Below, one piece after another: positions 45,610 through 54,492 of a DNA stretch of 64,000 nucleotides. Numbering within the stretch: the stretch's first letter is position 1; every line of letters starts with the position of its first letter. This DNA is from Cryobacterium sp. MP_M3. GTDB lineage: Bacteria > Actinomycetota > Actinomycetes > Actinomycetales > Microbacteriaceae. The notes under the pieces were generated by a model, which ran no database searches, had not been told where the DNA came from, and saw nothing but the letters and a program-made list of their open reading frames with translations. The position numbers and the translations under genes are program-made. Location of the stretch: NCBI RefSeq assembly GCF_015752155.1, contig NZ_JADOVI010000006.1, forward strand, positions 124,001-188,000, written 5' to 3'.

Positions 45610-46235
45610 CGGGAACCGCCCTTCAGCAGGGAGGCGAAGGCGGCGTTGACCAGATCGGTCGAGCCTGCCGCGGCGGCCGGGGCATCCGGGATGACGCGGC
45701 GGATCGTGGTGATCTCCGAGTCGTCCATGTAGGCCTCGACCTTGCTGACCGTGCGGCCCTCGTAGGGCGCGTGGATCACCTTGTGGTCGCCGGCGTAGAT
45801 GAGGATGTGTTCGCCGCCGCCGGTGACGATGAGGTCGCCCGGTTTGGCCTCGGCCAGCGAGGCAACCTCGGTGCCGATCTTCATCTGACCGGAGACGAGC
45901 CGCGGCACCGTGATGCCCATGTCCGCGTAGACCTTCTGCACGAGTCCGGAACAGTCCATTCCGCTCTGGTCTTCGCCGCCGAAGACGTAGGGCACGCCGA
46001 GGTACTTCTCCGCGGCCTTCACGACGCCCTCGCCGGTGGCGCTGCCGGGATTCGCGGCGGCAGTGCCGGTCGCCGCGGTGCCGGAGGCGGAGGCCAGTGC
46101 GTCGGCGAACGTGCTGGAGGAGGCGCTGCCCGCGGCGGTGGCCCTCGTCGCCTTGGCCGTGGCGGCCACCGTCGACAACTGGTCCAGGGTGGCGCGGATG
46201 TCACTGACCCGGCTCAGCATCGCGACCATCGTCAT
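45606..46235 (-). CDS. NlpC/P60 peptidoglycan hydrolase within the flagellar operon
   Basis: This 209-residue protein has an N-terminal 95 residues that are Ala/Thr/Ser-rich, resembling an export tail. It is followed by a C40 peptidase domain: KAAEKYLGVPYVFGGEDQSG, the catalytic cysteine in MDCSGLVQKVY, and histidine in GGGEHILIYAGDHKVIHAP. There is no conventional signal peptide, so export through the flagellar apparatus is plausible. It replaces the muramidase FlgJ found in Gram-negatives, opening the wall for the rod. The start overlaps the fliJ stop. Confidence 0.9.
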   Translation of the reverse strand: MTMVAMLSRVSDIRATLDQLSTVAATAKATRATAAGSASSSTFADALASASGTAATGTAAANPGSATGEGVVKAAEKYLGVPYVFGGEDQSGMDCSGLVQKVYADMGITVPRLVSGQMKIGTEVASLAEAKPGDLIVTGGGEHILIYAGDHKVIHAPYEGRTVSKVEAYMDDSEITTIRRVIPDAPAAAAGSTDLVNAAFASLLKGGSR

Positions 46236-46666
46236 CGGAACATACCGTTGCGGTTGCGGTGCCAGGAGGTGGACGCGATCTCGTCGAGGATGGTCTGTTC
46301 GGCGTGCAGGTCTTCGGCGCTGACGAGCTCGCCGTGCCGACCCTCGAGCTTCTCGAGGCTCACCGACTCCGCACGGGTGGCGTCGTAAGCGGCCTGCGCC
46401 TCGCCGACGGCAACCTGGTGGTTGCGGCCGAGGGCATCCATTTCGGCGAGCATGCTGCGGGTGGAGGCGCGGGCCGCGGCGACCGCGTAGAGGGTGTCGG
46501 CTCCGGTGACGCTGCTGGGCAGCACCTCGAGGGTGGCGCGGGCCTGAGCCCGGCGCAGGGTGTTGGCCTTGGCGACGGCGTTGGCGGCGGCAAGGTCGCC
46601 GGCGGCCTGGTCCTGCTGGAGGTGCCTGAGGCGAAGGAGTCCGGCGAGTGCGAAGGTGCGAGCCAT
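46232..46666 (-). CDS. fliJ: Flagellar export chaperone FliJ
   Basis: This 144-residue, almost entirely alpha-helical coiled-coil protein (FALAGLLRLRHLQQDQAAGD, ALGRNHQVAVGEAQAAYDAT, LEKLEGRHGELVSAEDLHAE) lies directly downstream of fliI. FliJ is the stalk of the export ATPase. Sequence conservation is low, so position and helical character carry the call. Confidence 0.85.
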   Translation of the reverse strand: MARTFALAGLLRLRHLQQDQAAGDLAAANAVAKANTLRRAQARATLEVLPSSVTGADTLYAVAAARASTRSMLAEMDALGRNHQVAVGEAQAAYDATRAESVSLEKLEGRHGELVSAEDLHAEQTILDEIASTSWHRNRNGMFR

Positions 46667-47991
46667 CAGAGGCCTCCGAGCTGCCCGGTGAGGGTGGTGA
46701 GCTGGTCCCAGGCGAGGGCAGCCGAGGTCTGGTCGTCCATCCGCTGCTGGAGGAACGCGTTGATCGCGCCCTCATGGGCCACGGCGGCGTCGACGAGCGG
46801 GTTCGTGCCGGTGCGGTAGGCACCCACGTCGAGCAGGTCCTGGGCGCTGCGGCGAGCCGCCAGCACCTTGCGAAGGAAGCCGGCGACCTCGTTCTGCCGC
46901 GGGTTGTTGACCCGGGAGGCAACGCGGGAGATCGAGGCGAGGGCGTCGACGGACGGGAAATGGCCGGTCACCGCGAGCTTGCGGTCGAGCACGACGTGGC
47001 CGTCGAGGATGGACCTGGCGGCATCCGCGATCGGCTCGTTGTGGTCGTCGCCGTCGACGAGCACCGTGTACACGCCGGTGATCGACCCGGTCTCGTCGGT
47101 GCCGGCGCGCTCGAGCAGCCGGGCGAGGAGGGAGAACGTGGAGGGCGGGTAGCCCCGGGTGGCCGGCGGTTCGCCGACCGACAGGCCGATTTCGCGCTGG
47201 GCCATGGCCACGCGGGTGAGCGAGTCCATCATCAGCATGACGTCGGCGCCCTGGTCGCGGAACGACTCGGCGATGCGGGTGGCGACGAAGGCCGCGCGCA
47301 GGCGCATCATGGCCGGTTCGTCGGAGGTGGACACCACGACGATCGAGCGAGCGAGGCCTTCCGGTCCGAGGTCGTCCTCGAGGAACTCGCGCACCTCGCG
47401 GCCGCGCTCCCCCACCAGGGCGATGACGGACACCTCGGCATCGGTGCCCCGGGCGATCATGGACAGCAGCGACGACTTGCCGACGCCCGAGCCGGCGAAC
47501 AGGCCCATCCGCTGGCCCTTTCCGACGGTGGTGAGGGTGTCGAGCACGCGCACGCCGAGCTGGAGCGGCGTGACGATGCGGGAGCGCGCCATGGCGGAGG
47601 GGCTGTCGTGGTCGAGGGAGACCCGGCCGGCGACGACGAGCGGTCCCTTGCCGTCGATCGGGCGGCCGAGGCCGTCGATGACGCGACCGAAGAGGCCGGT
47701 GCCGGTCGGCACGAAGTTCGGGGCGCCGTCCGAACGGGCCGGGGCGCCGACCCGGATGCCGGTCATCCGGCCCAGCGGCATGCAGCGGATGCCCTCACGG
47801 GTCGTTGCGACGACCTCCGCATCGACCTCGCCGTGCTCGCCGATGGTGACGAGGTCGCCGATGGCGGAGTTGAGGCCGCGCACCTCGAGGCCGAGGCCGA
47901 CGATGGAGGAGACGACGCCGACGCGCTGCGGCCGGGCCGCGGCCAGGGCCGAGCCGAGCTTGGCGGCGTGCGGCTGCCAGGTGAGGGTCAT
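46666..47991 (-). CDS. fliI: Flagellum-specific ATPase FliI
   Basis: This 441-residue F1-beta-like ATPase has the P-loop GLFAGSGVGKSSLLSM and VSVIALVGERGREVREFLED. Walker B is in ADVMLMMDSLTRVAMAQREI, followed by PPATRGYPPSTFSLLARLLE. It energises unfolding and entry of export substrates. Overlaps with fliH and fliJ show tight coupling. Confidence 0.97.
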   Translation of the reverse strand: MTLTWQPHAAKLGSALAAARPQRVGVVSSIVGLGLEVRGLNSAIGDLVTIGEHGEVDAEVVATTREGIRCMPLGRMTGIRVGAPARSDGAPNFVPTGTGLFGRVIDGLGRPIDGKGPLVVAGRVSLDHDSPSAMARSRIVTPLQLGVRVLDTLTTVGKGQRMGLFAGSGVGKSSLLSMIARGTDAEVSVIALVGERGREVREFLEDDLGPEGLARSIVVVSTSDEPAMMRLRAAFVATRIAESFRDQGADVMLMMDSLTRVAMAQREIGLSVGEPPATRGYPPSTFSLLARLLERAGTDETGSITGVYTVLVDGDDHNEPIADAARSILDGHVVLDRKLAVTGHFPSVDALASISRVASRVNNPRQNEVAGFLRKVLAARRSAQDLLDVGAYRTGTNPLVDAAVAHEGAINAFLQQRMDDQTSAALAWDQLTTLTGQLGGL

Positions 47992-48614
47992 GAGGCGCCG
48001 CCGAGGAGCACGGCCTTTGCCCGGGCGAGGGCGGTGCCGATGCGGGCGTCGAGGAACCCGTCGGGGAACTCGGTGATCGCGTCGCCGCGGGCAAGGGTGG
48101 GGTCCGCGGCGAAGTCGACGCCGGCCTGGGCGCGGGTGGCCGGGTCGAGTACGGCCAGGTCATCGGGGTTCATCCGCACGGAGTGCGGCTGGGCGGCGGT
48201 CGAGTGGTCGAGGGCGCGGCCCAGGGCGAACCGGGCTGAGTTCTCGGCGTCGTCGAGTTCGTGGCCGATGATCGCTTCGGCGAGGTCGAGGGCGGTGCTG
48301 ACGAGGGTGTTCTCCGCGTCGCGCAGCACCGGGACCGTGCGCTCGTCGAGGGCGGCGGCGGCGGCACCGAGCACGGCGACGGCGTGGTCGACCCGGGCCT
48401 GGCCGTGGCTCACGGCCGCGGCGTGCTCGGCTTCGAGGCGGGCCGCCCTGGCGGCGACCTCCTCCGCGGCGGCGCGGAGCCCGGCGGCGTAGCCGGCGGC
48501 GTGGCCGCGGGCGCGAGACCGATCGTCGTCCTGGTTGCCGGTGGTGTCCCGGTTGACGTCGCGGAGGGCGGGGAACGACAGGGTGGAGAATCCGGAGTTA
48601 GACGACATAGTCAT
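47988..48614 (-). CDS. fliH: Flagellar assembly protein FliH
   Basis: This 208-residue helical Ala/Glu-rich N-terminal region (AAEEVAARAARLEAEHAAAV) is followed by a V-ATPase E-subunit-like C-domain with ALDLAEAIIGHELDDAENSA and RMNPDDLAVLDP. It is the peripheral stalk that regulates FliI. The start is ATG 48614 or 48608, overlapping fliG by up to 17 bp. Confidence 0.88.
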   Translation of the reverse strand: MTMSSNSGFSTLSFPALRDVNRDTTGNQDDDRSRARGHAAGYAAGLRAAAEEVAARAARLEAEHAAAVSHGQARVDHAVAVLGAAAAALDERTVPVLRDAENTLVSTALDLAEAIIGHELDDAENSARFALGRALDHSTAAQPHSVRMNPDDLAVLDPATRAQAGVDFAADPTLARGDAITEFPDGFLDARIGTALARAKAVLLGGAS

Positions 48615-49617
48615 CCTCGTCTGCTCGCTGCACGGTGATGCTGCCCTGCGCGGCCAGGTCGCGGATGGCGCGAACGATGGTGGCGCGGGCCTCTTCGACC
48701 TGCGACACCCGCACGGGCGCCATGGCCTTGACCTCGTCGTCGAGGATCTCGCGGTTGCGCTCGGACAGGTTGGTGCGGATGGTCTCGACGACTCCCTCGG
48801 TGGAGCCCTTCATCGCGACGGCGAGCACGGCGGCGTCGATGCCGCGGAGAACCTGCTGCACGTCGCGGCTCTCGAGCTTGACGATGTCGGCGAAGGTCAG
48901 CATCCGGGACCGCACCTCTTCGGCCAGGATCGGGTCGCTCGCGTCGAGTGCCTCGAGCAGGGCGCGTTCGGTGGCCACGTCGGCGCGGTTGATGATGTCG
49001 ACGAGGGGCTGGATGCCGCCGACCACGGCGGTGGTGTCCCTCGACGAGGAGATGGCGCCGACCCGGCCCTTGAGCGTGTCGGTGACGACTTTGATCGCCT
49101 CGGGGGTGGCGGTGCCCATGGTGGCGATGCACTGGGCGACTTCGGCGGGCAGGGAACCGTCGAGGCCGGCGAGCACGGCGGAGGCGTGTTCGGGGCGCAG
49201 GTGAGCCAGCACCAGGGCGATGGTCTGCGGCAGTTCGCCGTCGAGCAGGGTGAGCACCTGGAGCGGTTCGGCGGTGTCAAGGAACTCGAAGGCCTTGCCG
49301 GCCATCGACGACGCCACCCTCGTCATCACGCCGGCGGCCTTCTCAGCGCCGAAGGATGCCTCGAGCAGGCCGACCGCGAACGCATGGCCGCCGCGCGGGT
49401 TGCGGGCGCCCTTCACGGTGATGTCGTGGAACTCGAGCACCGTCGTCTCGGTGACCTCGGGGTCGACCCGGCGCAGCTGCACGATCTCGGCGGCGATGTC
49501 GGCGGCCTCGGCCTCGGTGAACTGCTTCATCACTTCGGAGGCGCGCTGGCGGTCCATGTTCATCAGGACGACGGCGACCTTCTGCGTTCCCGTGAGGGGA
49601 ACCTTCACCTCGATCAT
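48598..49617 (-). CDS. fliG: Flagellar motor switch protein FliG
   Basis: This 339-residue protein has three right-handed helical domains: TGTQKVAVVLMNMDRQRASE, the EHPQ-like middle region around LPQTIALVLAHLRPEHASAV, and the C-terminal torque helix region ESRDVQQVLRGIDAAVLAVA with charged residues. It couples MotA to rotation. It lies between fliF and fliH with ATGA overlap. Confidence 0.95.
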   Translation of the reverse strand: MIEVKVPLTGTQKVAVVLMNMDRQRASEVMKQFTEAEAADIAAEIVQLRRVDPEVTETTVLEFHDITVKGARNPRGGHAFAVGLLEASFGAEKAAGVMTRVASSMAGKAFEFLDTAEPLQVLTLLDGELPQTIALVLAHLRPEHASAVLAGLDGSLPAEVAQCIATMGTATPEAIKVVTDTLKGRVGAISSSRDTTAVVGGIQPLVDIINRADVATERALLEALDASDPILAEEVRSRMLTFADIVKLESRDVQQVLRGIDAAVLAVAMKGSTEGVVETIRTNLSERNREILDDEVKAMAPVRVSQVEEARATIVRAIRDLAAQGSITVQRADEDDYVV

Positions 49618-51227
49618 GCGGGCTGCCGGTCATCCATCAGGCCGCGGAGGAACTCGGCGGTGCGGGCCGGGTCGCGCTGGGCGAGGGAGTCGATCTCGAC
49701 CCGCATCCGGTCGGCTTCGCCGGTGGCGCCGCTGACGCCGTAGGCGACGGTGGGGGTCGGGTCGATCATGATCGGGCTGTTCTGGGCGGTGATCCCGAAC
49801 GGCACGTTCGCCGCGGCGAGCACCGGACGGGCCTCGAGCAGTTCGTCGAGTTCGATCGCTTCCCGGCTCTGCCGGCGCGAACGACGGGCATAGAGGATGA
49901 GGCCGAGCACGAAGGTGATGACGATGCCGGCGGTGATGATGCCGATGCGCACGATCTCCGCGAAACGATCGGCGGCGGCGGAGGCGTCGGCCGCTTTCAG
50001 GGCGGTGGCGGCATCCGTGGCGCCGGCGGCGTTGAAGCTGACGACCTCGACGGTGACGGCGTCGCCGCGCTTGGCGTCGATGCCGGCGGCCGAGGAGACC
50101 AGGGACGTGACGTCGGCGACGTTGAGCTTGCCGACGGTGTCGGCGTTCACGGCGACGGAGACGGTCTGGCGGTTGATCTGGCCGGCCGGGATGGTGCGGG
50201 TCTCGGTGACCTTGTTGACGGCGTTGTTCTTGGTGGTGTCGGCGGAGGTGAATGACCCGTCTTTGCCGGTGCCGGCCGGCACGGCGATATTGTCGGGGCC
50301 GAGCACTCCGGCCGCGGCACCGCTGGCACCGGCGCCGGAGTAGGTCTCGGTCTTGACGGCCTCGTTGAGCGCGGGCGCGCCCGTGGGGGTCGTGAAGGAC
50401 TCTTCGACCCGCTGGGCGGACTGGGTGCTCATGTCGGCGGCGACGACGACGGTGGCGTTGCCCGGTCCGACGACCTTGTCGAGCATGGCCTGCACTGCGC
50501 CGCGCACGCGCTGCTCGTAGTCGCCGGCCTGCTGGTCGGAGGAGCCGGTGGCGCCGACGCCGACGGCGGAGAGCACGACGCCCTTGGCGTCGATGACGGC
50601 CACGTCGGTGGGCTTCATGCCGTCGATCGAGGCGCTGGTCAGGTGCACGATGGCCTGCACCTGGTCGGAGTTGAGAGTGACGCCGGTCTGAGTTTCGACG
50701 AAGACGGATGCGGTGGGGTCGGTCTTCTCCGACGCGAACACGGTGTCCTTGGGGATCGCAAGGCGCACGGAGGCGGTTTTGACGCCCTTCATGGCCTGCA
50801 CGGTGTTGGCCAGTTCGCCCTCGAGCGCCCGCTTGTAGGTGACCGACTGCTGGAACTCGGAGGCGGTCACGCCCATCTTGTCGAGGAGTGAGTAGCCGCC
50901 GGTGGTCGAGGAGGGCAGGCCGGCCGCGGCGCTCTTGAGGCGTTCGTCGTAGACGTTCTCCTGCGGCACCATGATCGTGGCGCCGCCGTCGCTGAGCTCG
51001 TAGGGCACGTTGTCGGTGCGCAGCTGGTCGACGATGGTGTTCGCGTCGGAGCCGCTGAGGCCCGAGAACAAGGGCGTGTAGGCCGGCTTGGTGGCCCACA
51101 TGGTGAGGGCGGCGATGCCGAGCGCGAGCACGGCGACCCCGATGATGGCGACCGTGCGCTGGGCGACGGTGAATTCGCGGATGTTGCGGGCGATGTTCTG
51201 GAAGGCCGACGTAATGGGGCGGGGCAT
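49614..51227 (-). CDS. fliF: Flagellar MS-ring protein FliF
   Basis: This 537-residue protein has two membrane helices (about residues 27-47 and 435-455) flanking a large external part with YscJ-type ring-building domains: AYTPLFSGLSGSDANTIVDQ, SYKRALEGELA-like VTYKRALEGELANTVQAMKG, and the RRQSREAIELDELLEARP cytosolic region. The short C-terminus ends in RDPARTAEFLRGLMDD, which binds FliG. Confidence 0.95.
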   Translation of the reverse strand: MPRPITSAFQNIARNIREFTVAQRTVAIIGVAVLALGIAALTMWATKPAYTPLFSGLSGSDANTIVDQLRTDNVPYELSDGGATIMVPQENVYDERLKSAAAGLPSSTTGGYSLLDKMGVTASEFQQSVTYKRALEGELANTVQAMKGVKTASVRLAIPKDTVFASEKTDPTASVFVETQTGVTLNSDQVQAIVHLTSASIDGMKPTDVAVIDAKGVVLSAVGVGATGSSDQQAGDYEQRVRGAVQAMLDKVVGPGNATVVVAADMSTQSAQRVEESFTTPTGAPALNEAVKTETYSGAGASGAAAGVLGPDNIAVPAGTGKDGSFTSADTTKNNAVNKVTETRTIPAGQINRQTVSVAVNADTVGKLNVADVTSLVSSAAGIDAKRGDAVTVEVVSFNAAGATDAATALKAADASAAADRFAEIVRIGIITAGIVITFVLGLILYARRSRRQSREAIELDELLEARPVLAAANVPFGITAQNSPIMIDPTPTVAYGVSGATGEADRMRVEIDSLAQRDPARTAEFLRGLMDDRQPA

Positions 51228-51532
51228 CAGGCCTGCATCCTCATGATCTCGTTGAACGCGTCGACACCCTTGTTGCGCACGGCGGCGACCAGTTCGAGGG
51301 AGACCTGCGCCCTGGTCGACGCGATCGTGGCGGAGTGGATGTCATTGAGGTTGCCGGTGACCGCCTGCACCGCGAGGGTGTTGGAGCTGGACTGCAGGGC
51401 CTGCAGGTTGTCGACCGCGCCGGCAAGGGCGGAGCCGAAGCCCGCGCCGTCGGCGGGCTGGCTGTTCTGCACGCTGGGCAGGTAGCCGGTGCCGGCCACG
51501 GACTGCACCATGGGGATTGCGCCGATGGCCAT
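51227..51532 (-). CDS. fliE: Flagellar MS-ring/rod junction protein FliE
   Basis: This 101-residue protein has GFGSALAGAVDNLQALQSSS and the C-terminal RAQVSLELVAAVRNKGVDAF-NEIMRMQ, the FliE signature. It links the MS ring to the rod. TGATG overlaps on both sides. Confidence 0.94.
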   Translation of the reverse strand: MAIGAIPMVQSVAGTGYLPSVQNSQPADGAGFGSALAGAVDNLQALQSSSNTLAVQAVTGNLNDIHSATIASTRAQVSLELVAAVRNKGVDAFNEIMRMQA

Positions 51533-51924
51533 CAGCCACGTCCGATCTGAAGTGCTGCCTCGTAGCTGGTCTTGGCGCGGTCGACGACGGCGGCGTTGGC
51601 CTGGTAGCCGCGCTGGGCCATGATCAGCTCGCCCATCTGCTCGCCGAGGTCGATGTCGGGGCGACGGACGTTGCCATCGGCATCCGCCATCGGGTTGCTG
51701 GGGTCATTGGTCAGAATGCCGGTCTCGGAGCCGAGCGCCGTGCCGGAGACGTAGGCGCCGGTGACCCCCTGGCCCTCCTGGGCGACGATGTAGCGGGCCT
51801 GGAAGGCCTTGCCGCTGGTGGGCGTGACCGTGTTGACGTTGGCGATGTTGTCGGCGACCGCGTCGAGCCACTTGCGGTGCAGGGTGAGGCCGGTGCCGGC
51901 GATGCCGATCGCGTCGATGGCCAT
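51532..51924 (-). CDS. flgC: Flagellar basal-body rod protein FlgC
   Basis: This 130-residue proximal rod protein has AIGIAGTGLTLHRKWLDAVA-DNIANVNTV at the N-terminus and the C-terminal coil DLGEQMGELIMAQRGYQANA. It is a normal length for FlgC. Confidence 0.95.
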   Translation of the reverse strand: MAIDAIGIAGTGLTLHRKWLDAVADNIANVNTVTPTSGKAFQARYIVAQEGQGVTGAYVSGTALGSETGILTNDPSNPMADADGNVRRPDIDLGEQMGELIMAQRGYQANAAVVDRAKTSYEAALQIGRG

Positions 51925-52265
51925 CAGCTGGTCCGCATCGCGGAACGCATGGCGGCGAACGGGGTGTTGACGGCCTGGGCCGCGAACTGGTAGCGCAGCA
52001 CCGTCTCCGTGTTGGAGAGCGTCTCGGTGTCGAGGTTGACGTTGTTGCCGTCGAGCCGGGTGGGCTCGAGCGAGCTCGCCGTGGTCGCGTTCGTGCGACC
52101 GTCGCCCGCTTCGACCGACTTGGCCAGGGCAGCCTCGAAGGCGACGCGCTTGGCGTGGTAGTTGGGGGTGTTGACGTTGGCGATGTTGTTCGCGATGGTG
52201 CGCTGGCGCAGGGCCAGTCCGTCCAGTGCGCTGGAGAGCGCGGTGGCGGTCACGGATTCGAGCAC
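51924..52265 (-). CDS. flgB: Flagellar basal-body rod protein FlgB
   Basis: This 113-residue rod protein has ALDGLALRQRTIANNIANVN-TPNY and the C-terminal NTETVLRYQFAAQAVNTPFA. I start at GTG 52265, which follows GGGAA and gives VLESVTATALSSAL as in relatives. A TTG at 52286 would add seven residues with no ribosome site. It is the first gene of the long rod-hook operon. Confidence 0.92.
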   Translation of the reverse strand: MLESVTATALSSALDGLALRQRTIANNIANVNTPNYHAKRVAFEAALAKSVEAGDGRTNATTASSLEPTRLDGNNVNLDTETLSNTETVLRYQFAAQAVNTPFAAMRSAMRTS

Positions 52266-52339
52266 GGTTTCCCGATTCGTCGTCAAATGAAGACGGCCGA
52301 TCCGTGGCCTGAGGTTGAGCTATCCCTGCTCGTTCCTAG

Positions 52340-52366
52340 CTATCGACCACCGCGTTAGCAAAGTAA
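52340..52366 (-). promoter_or_regulatory. Possible FliA-type promoter of the flgB operon
   Basis: On the minus strand TTAC, fifteen bases, then GTCGATAG: two mismatches to the fliC promoter pattern (one in each box). It lies 75 bp before flgB. The 211 bp between flgB and the HNH gene hold no other feature. Confidence 0.45.
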
Positions 52367-52497
52367 GGGGATTCTTAGGAAGAAATTGTGGACAATACCC
52401 CGATCCCGCTGTTTCATTGGGCGGTGTGCCTCATTCTGGGGGATGTGTGAGAGGCGCCTCGAAACCTGTTCCAGCACCCCGGCGGCGACCGGCCGGG

Positions 52498-53811
52498 TCA
52501 GAAGGGGGCGGGATCTGGCTCGGGAGGCTCGTTCGGTGGCGGTTCCGAGGCAGCGGGTGCGGCCGGGGCCGGTGTCGACGCATCCGTGGGCGAAGGTGTG
52601 GTGTGGATGTTGGTGGCGGGCTCGGTGGTGAAGGTGCGCCCGGTCGGAGAGGTCCATTGCAGGTTCCCGTTCTCCAGGTGGGTCACGGTCCAGCCGGTTT
52701 CGCTCTTGAGGCCGTGGCAGCCGGGGCAGAGGTGGGCGAGGTTATCGTGCGCGGAGAGGCCGTCGAATTGCCAATCGAGGGAATGGTCGAGGTCGGAGTG
52801 GGCGGCCGGTTTATTGCAGCCGGGGAATCGGCAGGTCTCGTCGCGAAGTCGGAGCCACCGCTTCAACGCTTTCGGCACCTTGTAGTGGTCCCGGCCGACG
52901 GAGAGCACGATGCCGGTCTCGGGGTGGGTCAGCAGCCGGGTGAACCCGGCCGCTCCGCCGGCGAGTCGCCGAGCCGTGTCGGGATCGATCGGCCCGTACC
53001 CCTCGAGGTGGCCGGGCTCCTCTGACCGGCCCATCAAGGTGAGCACCGGCACGGTCACGTTGACCGTGGCCCGGATCCCGGCACCCACGCCGGCGGGGGT
53101 GACTCCGTCGAGGAGCAGGTCGGTGAGCACGTCCGCCCGGAGTTGGCTGAGAGTGCGGGTTTCTTCGGCGCCTTGCAGGCTGAGCGCCGCGACCGTGAGC
53201 CGGAGGTAGGCAGCCTGCACTCGTTCGGCGGAGTCGTAGAGCCAGAGCGATGCCATTCCGTCGGCTTCGGCCTCGATCATCACCGCGCGGTCGAGGACGG
53301 ACACCGTGTGCCGGGCCAGGACCGTCTCCGGGTGCAACCGTTCCCGAAGCACCCGCGCCTTGTACTTGAGCTTGGACGCGGTCAGGTGCCCGGCCGTGCG
53401 CAGCAGTGCGGCCTCGAACGCAGGTTTGCCGGCAGGCGGTACCGTCCACGCCTGGCCGATAAGCACCTGCGCGTGCCGGTAACTGATCTCCCCAGACTGC
53501 AGCGCGGCCCGGGTCGCCGGCAACTCATTGGCCAGGGCGCGGCTCTCCGCGATCAGGTTCTCCGCGGTGCGCTGCGGGAACCGCAAGGTCACCGCCAGCT
53601 CGCTGACGAACTCCCGCTGCGCGACCATCGCCGCCGACCACCGGCCGCCCGGCACGGCCCGACTCGCGGCCGTGGCCTCGCTGAACTGACGTGCCTCATC
53701 CACCAGCGCCGCCCGCCGCGCACACGCGGCCGCAATCTCACGCTCGGCCGCCGCGATGGCATCGAAACGGATGCCGAGCGCCTCCTGCCGGGCAATGAAT
53801 GCTGCTGTCAT
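52498..53811 (-). CDS. DUF222/HNH endonuclease
   Basis: This 437-residue protein has an N-terminal DUF222 helical domain (AIAAAEREIAAACARRAALV, ISYRHAQVLIGQAWTVPPAG) and a C-terminal HNH nuclease module (CRFPGCNKPAAHSDLDHSLD, DNLAHLCPGCHGLKSETGW). Two CxxC pairs bind zinc and HSDLDH holds the catalytic His. The tail is Pro-rich. Such genes are multicopy in actinobacteria and look mobile. I use ATG 53811 (MTAAFIARQEALG); upstream codons lack support. It separates the flgB operon from fliD-fliS-fliT. Confidence 0.88.
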   Translation of the reverse strand: MTAAFIARQEALGIRFDAIAAAEREIAAACARRAALVDEARQFSEATAASRAVPGGRWSAAMVAQREFVSELAVTLRFPQRTAENLIAESRALANELPATRAALQSGEISYRHAQVLIGQAWTVPPAGKPAFEAALLRTAGHLTASKLKYKARVLRERLHPETVLARHTVSVLDRAVMIEAEADGMASLWLYDSAERVQAAYLRLTVAALSLQGAEETRTLSQLRADVLTDLLLDGVTPAGVGAGIRATVNVTVPVLTLMGRSEEPGHLEGYGPIDPDTARRLAGGAAGFTRLLTHPETGIVLSVGRDHYKVPKALKRWLRLRDETCRFPGCNKPAAHSDLDHSLDWQFDGLSAHDNLAHLCPGCHGLKSETGWTVTHLENGNLQWTSPTGRTFTTEPATNIHTTPSPTDASTPAPAAPAASEPPPNEPPEPDPAPF

Positions 53812-54036
53812 GCGAGTCACTTTACGGGCACCCACCGACATTCCCGGGCGTGGAAAATCACCACGGATCAACTGTGGATAAGCTGATCAAACCTATAATG
53901 TGGAGGACAAGGGCGCGGCCGCGGGGCGACATCCGGTGTTCCGCGGAGGGCCGCCGTCGCCGCTACGAGAACGGCAGCACGCTACCGCGCCCGCGGGTGC
54001 GGGTTGCGGAAACGGGTGCGGGCTGGGCCGGACCTG

Positions 54037-54104
54037 GTCTCGACAGGCTCGACCACCGGCACGGCTCGCGGGACACACCTGGTCTCGACAGGCTCGACCA
54101 CCGA
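54037..54104. repeat. Two copies of the dispersed GTCTCGACAGGCTCGACCACCG repeat
   Basis: Near-identical units begin at 54037 and 54082, each preceded by CCTG. They match those at 29971-30108 and 61936-61975. They lie in a 339 bp gene-free stretch (53812-54150) between the HNH gene and the fliT-like gene, in which nothing else is supported. Confidence 0.8.
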
Positions 54105-54150
54105 GAGGCGTGACCGCCGAGAGGCGTCACCAGCGGGATGGGCCGGCGGG

Positions 54151-54492
54151 TCAGCCGGCTACGTCGAGGTAGACCGCGTGCTCGGTGTGCTGGGTGGAGA
54201 GGATGTTGCGCACGGCGGCGAGGTGCACGCTGGCCGAACGCCGGGCATCCTCGAGCTCGCGGATGAGTTCGAGCTGGCCGGCGAGCAGGCGCCGGGCGCG
54301 TGCCTCGAACTCGGCGGGCATCTGGCCGAGGTGCTCAGGGGCGAGCCATTGCACGCCCGGGTAGGGCTTCTCCCCCGGCGCGACGAGCACCGCGTCGCGG
54401 GCGCCGGAACCGAGGCTCGTCTCGAGCTGGTTCAGCACCTCGAGCCACTCGTCGGCGCTGCTCGACTGCCTAGGCAATTCCGAGCTCCCCAC
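54151..54492 (-). CDS. Small helical protein downstream of fliS, possible FliT-like chaperone
   Basis: This 113-residue mostly helical protein (DEWLEVLNQLETSLGSGARD, ARRLLAGQLELIRELEDARR) has no recognisable domain. It follows fliS with a 23 bp overlap, the slot where many operons place fliT, the chaperone for the filament cap FliD. I infer that role from position, size and helicity only. The start is GTG 54492. Confidence 0.6.
   Translation of the reverse strand: MGSSELPRQSSSADEWLEVLNQLETSLGSGARDAVLVAPGEKPYPGVQWLAPEHLGQMPAEFEARARRLLAGQLELIRELEDARRSASVHLAAVRNILSTQHTEHAVYLDVAG

Noticed and set aside
53894..53899. Perfect TATAAT on the plus strand near the HNH gene
   Set aside because: No reasonable -35 lies 16-18 bases upstream and no gene follows in that direction, so it is probably chance.
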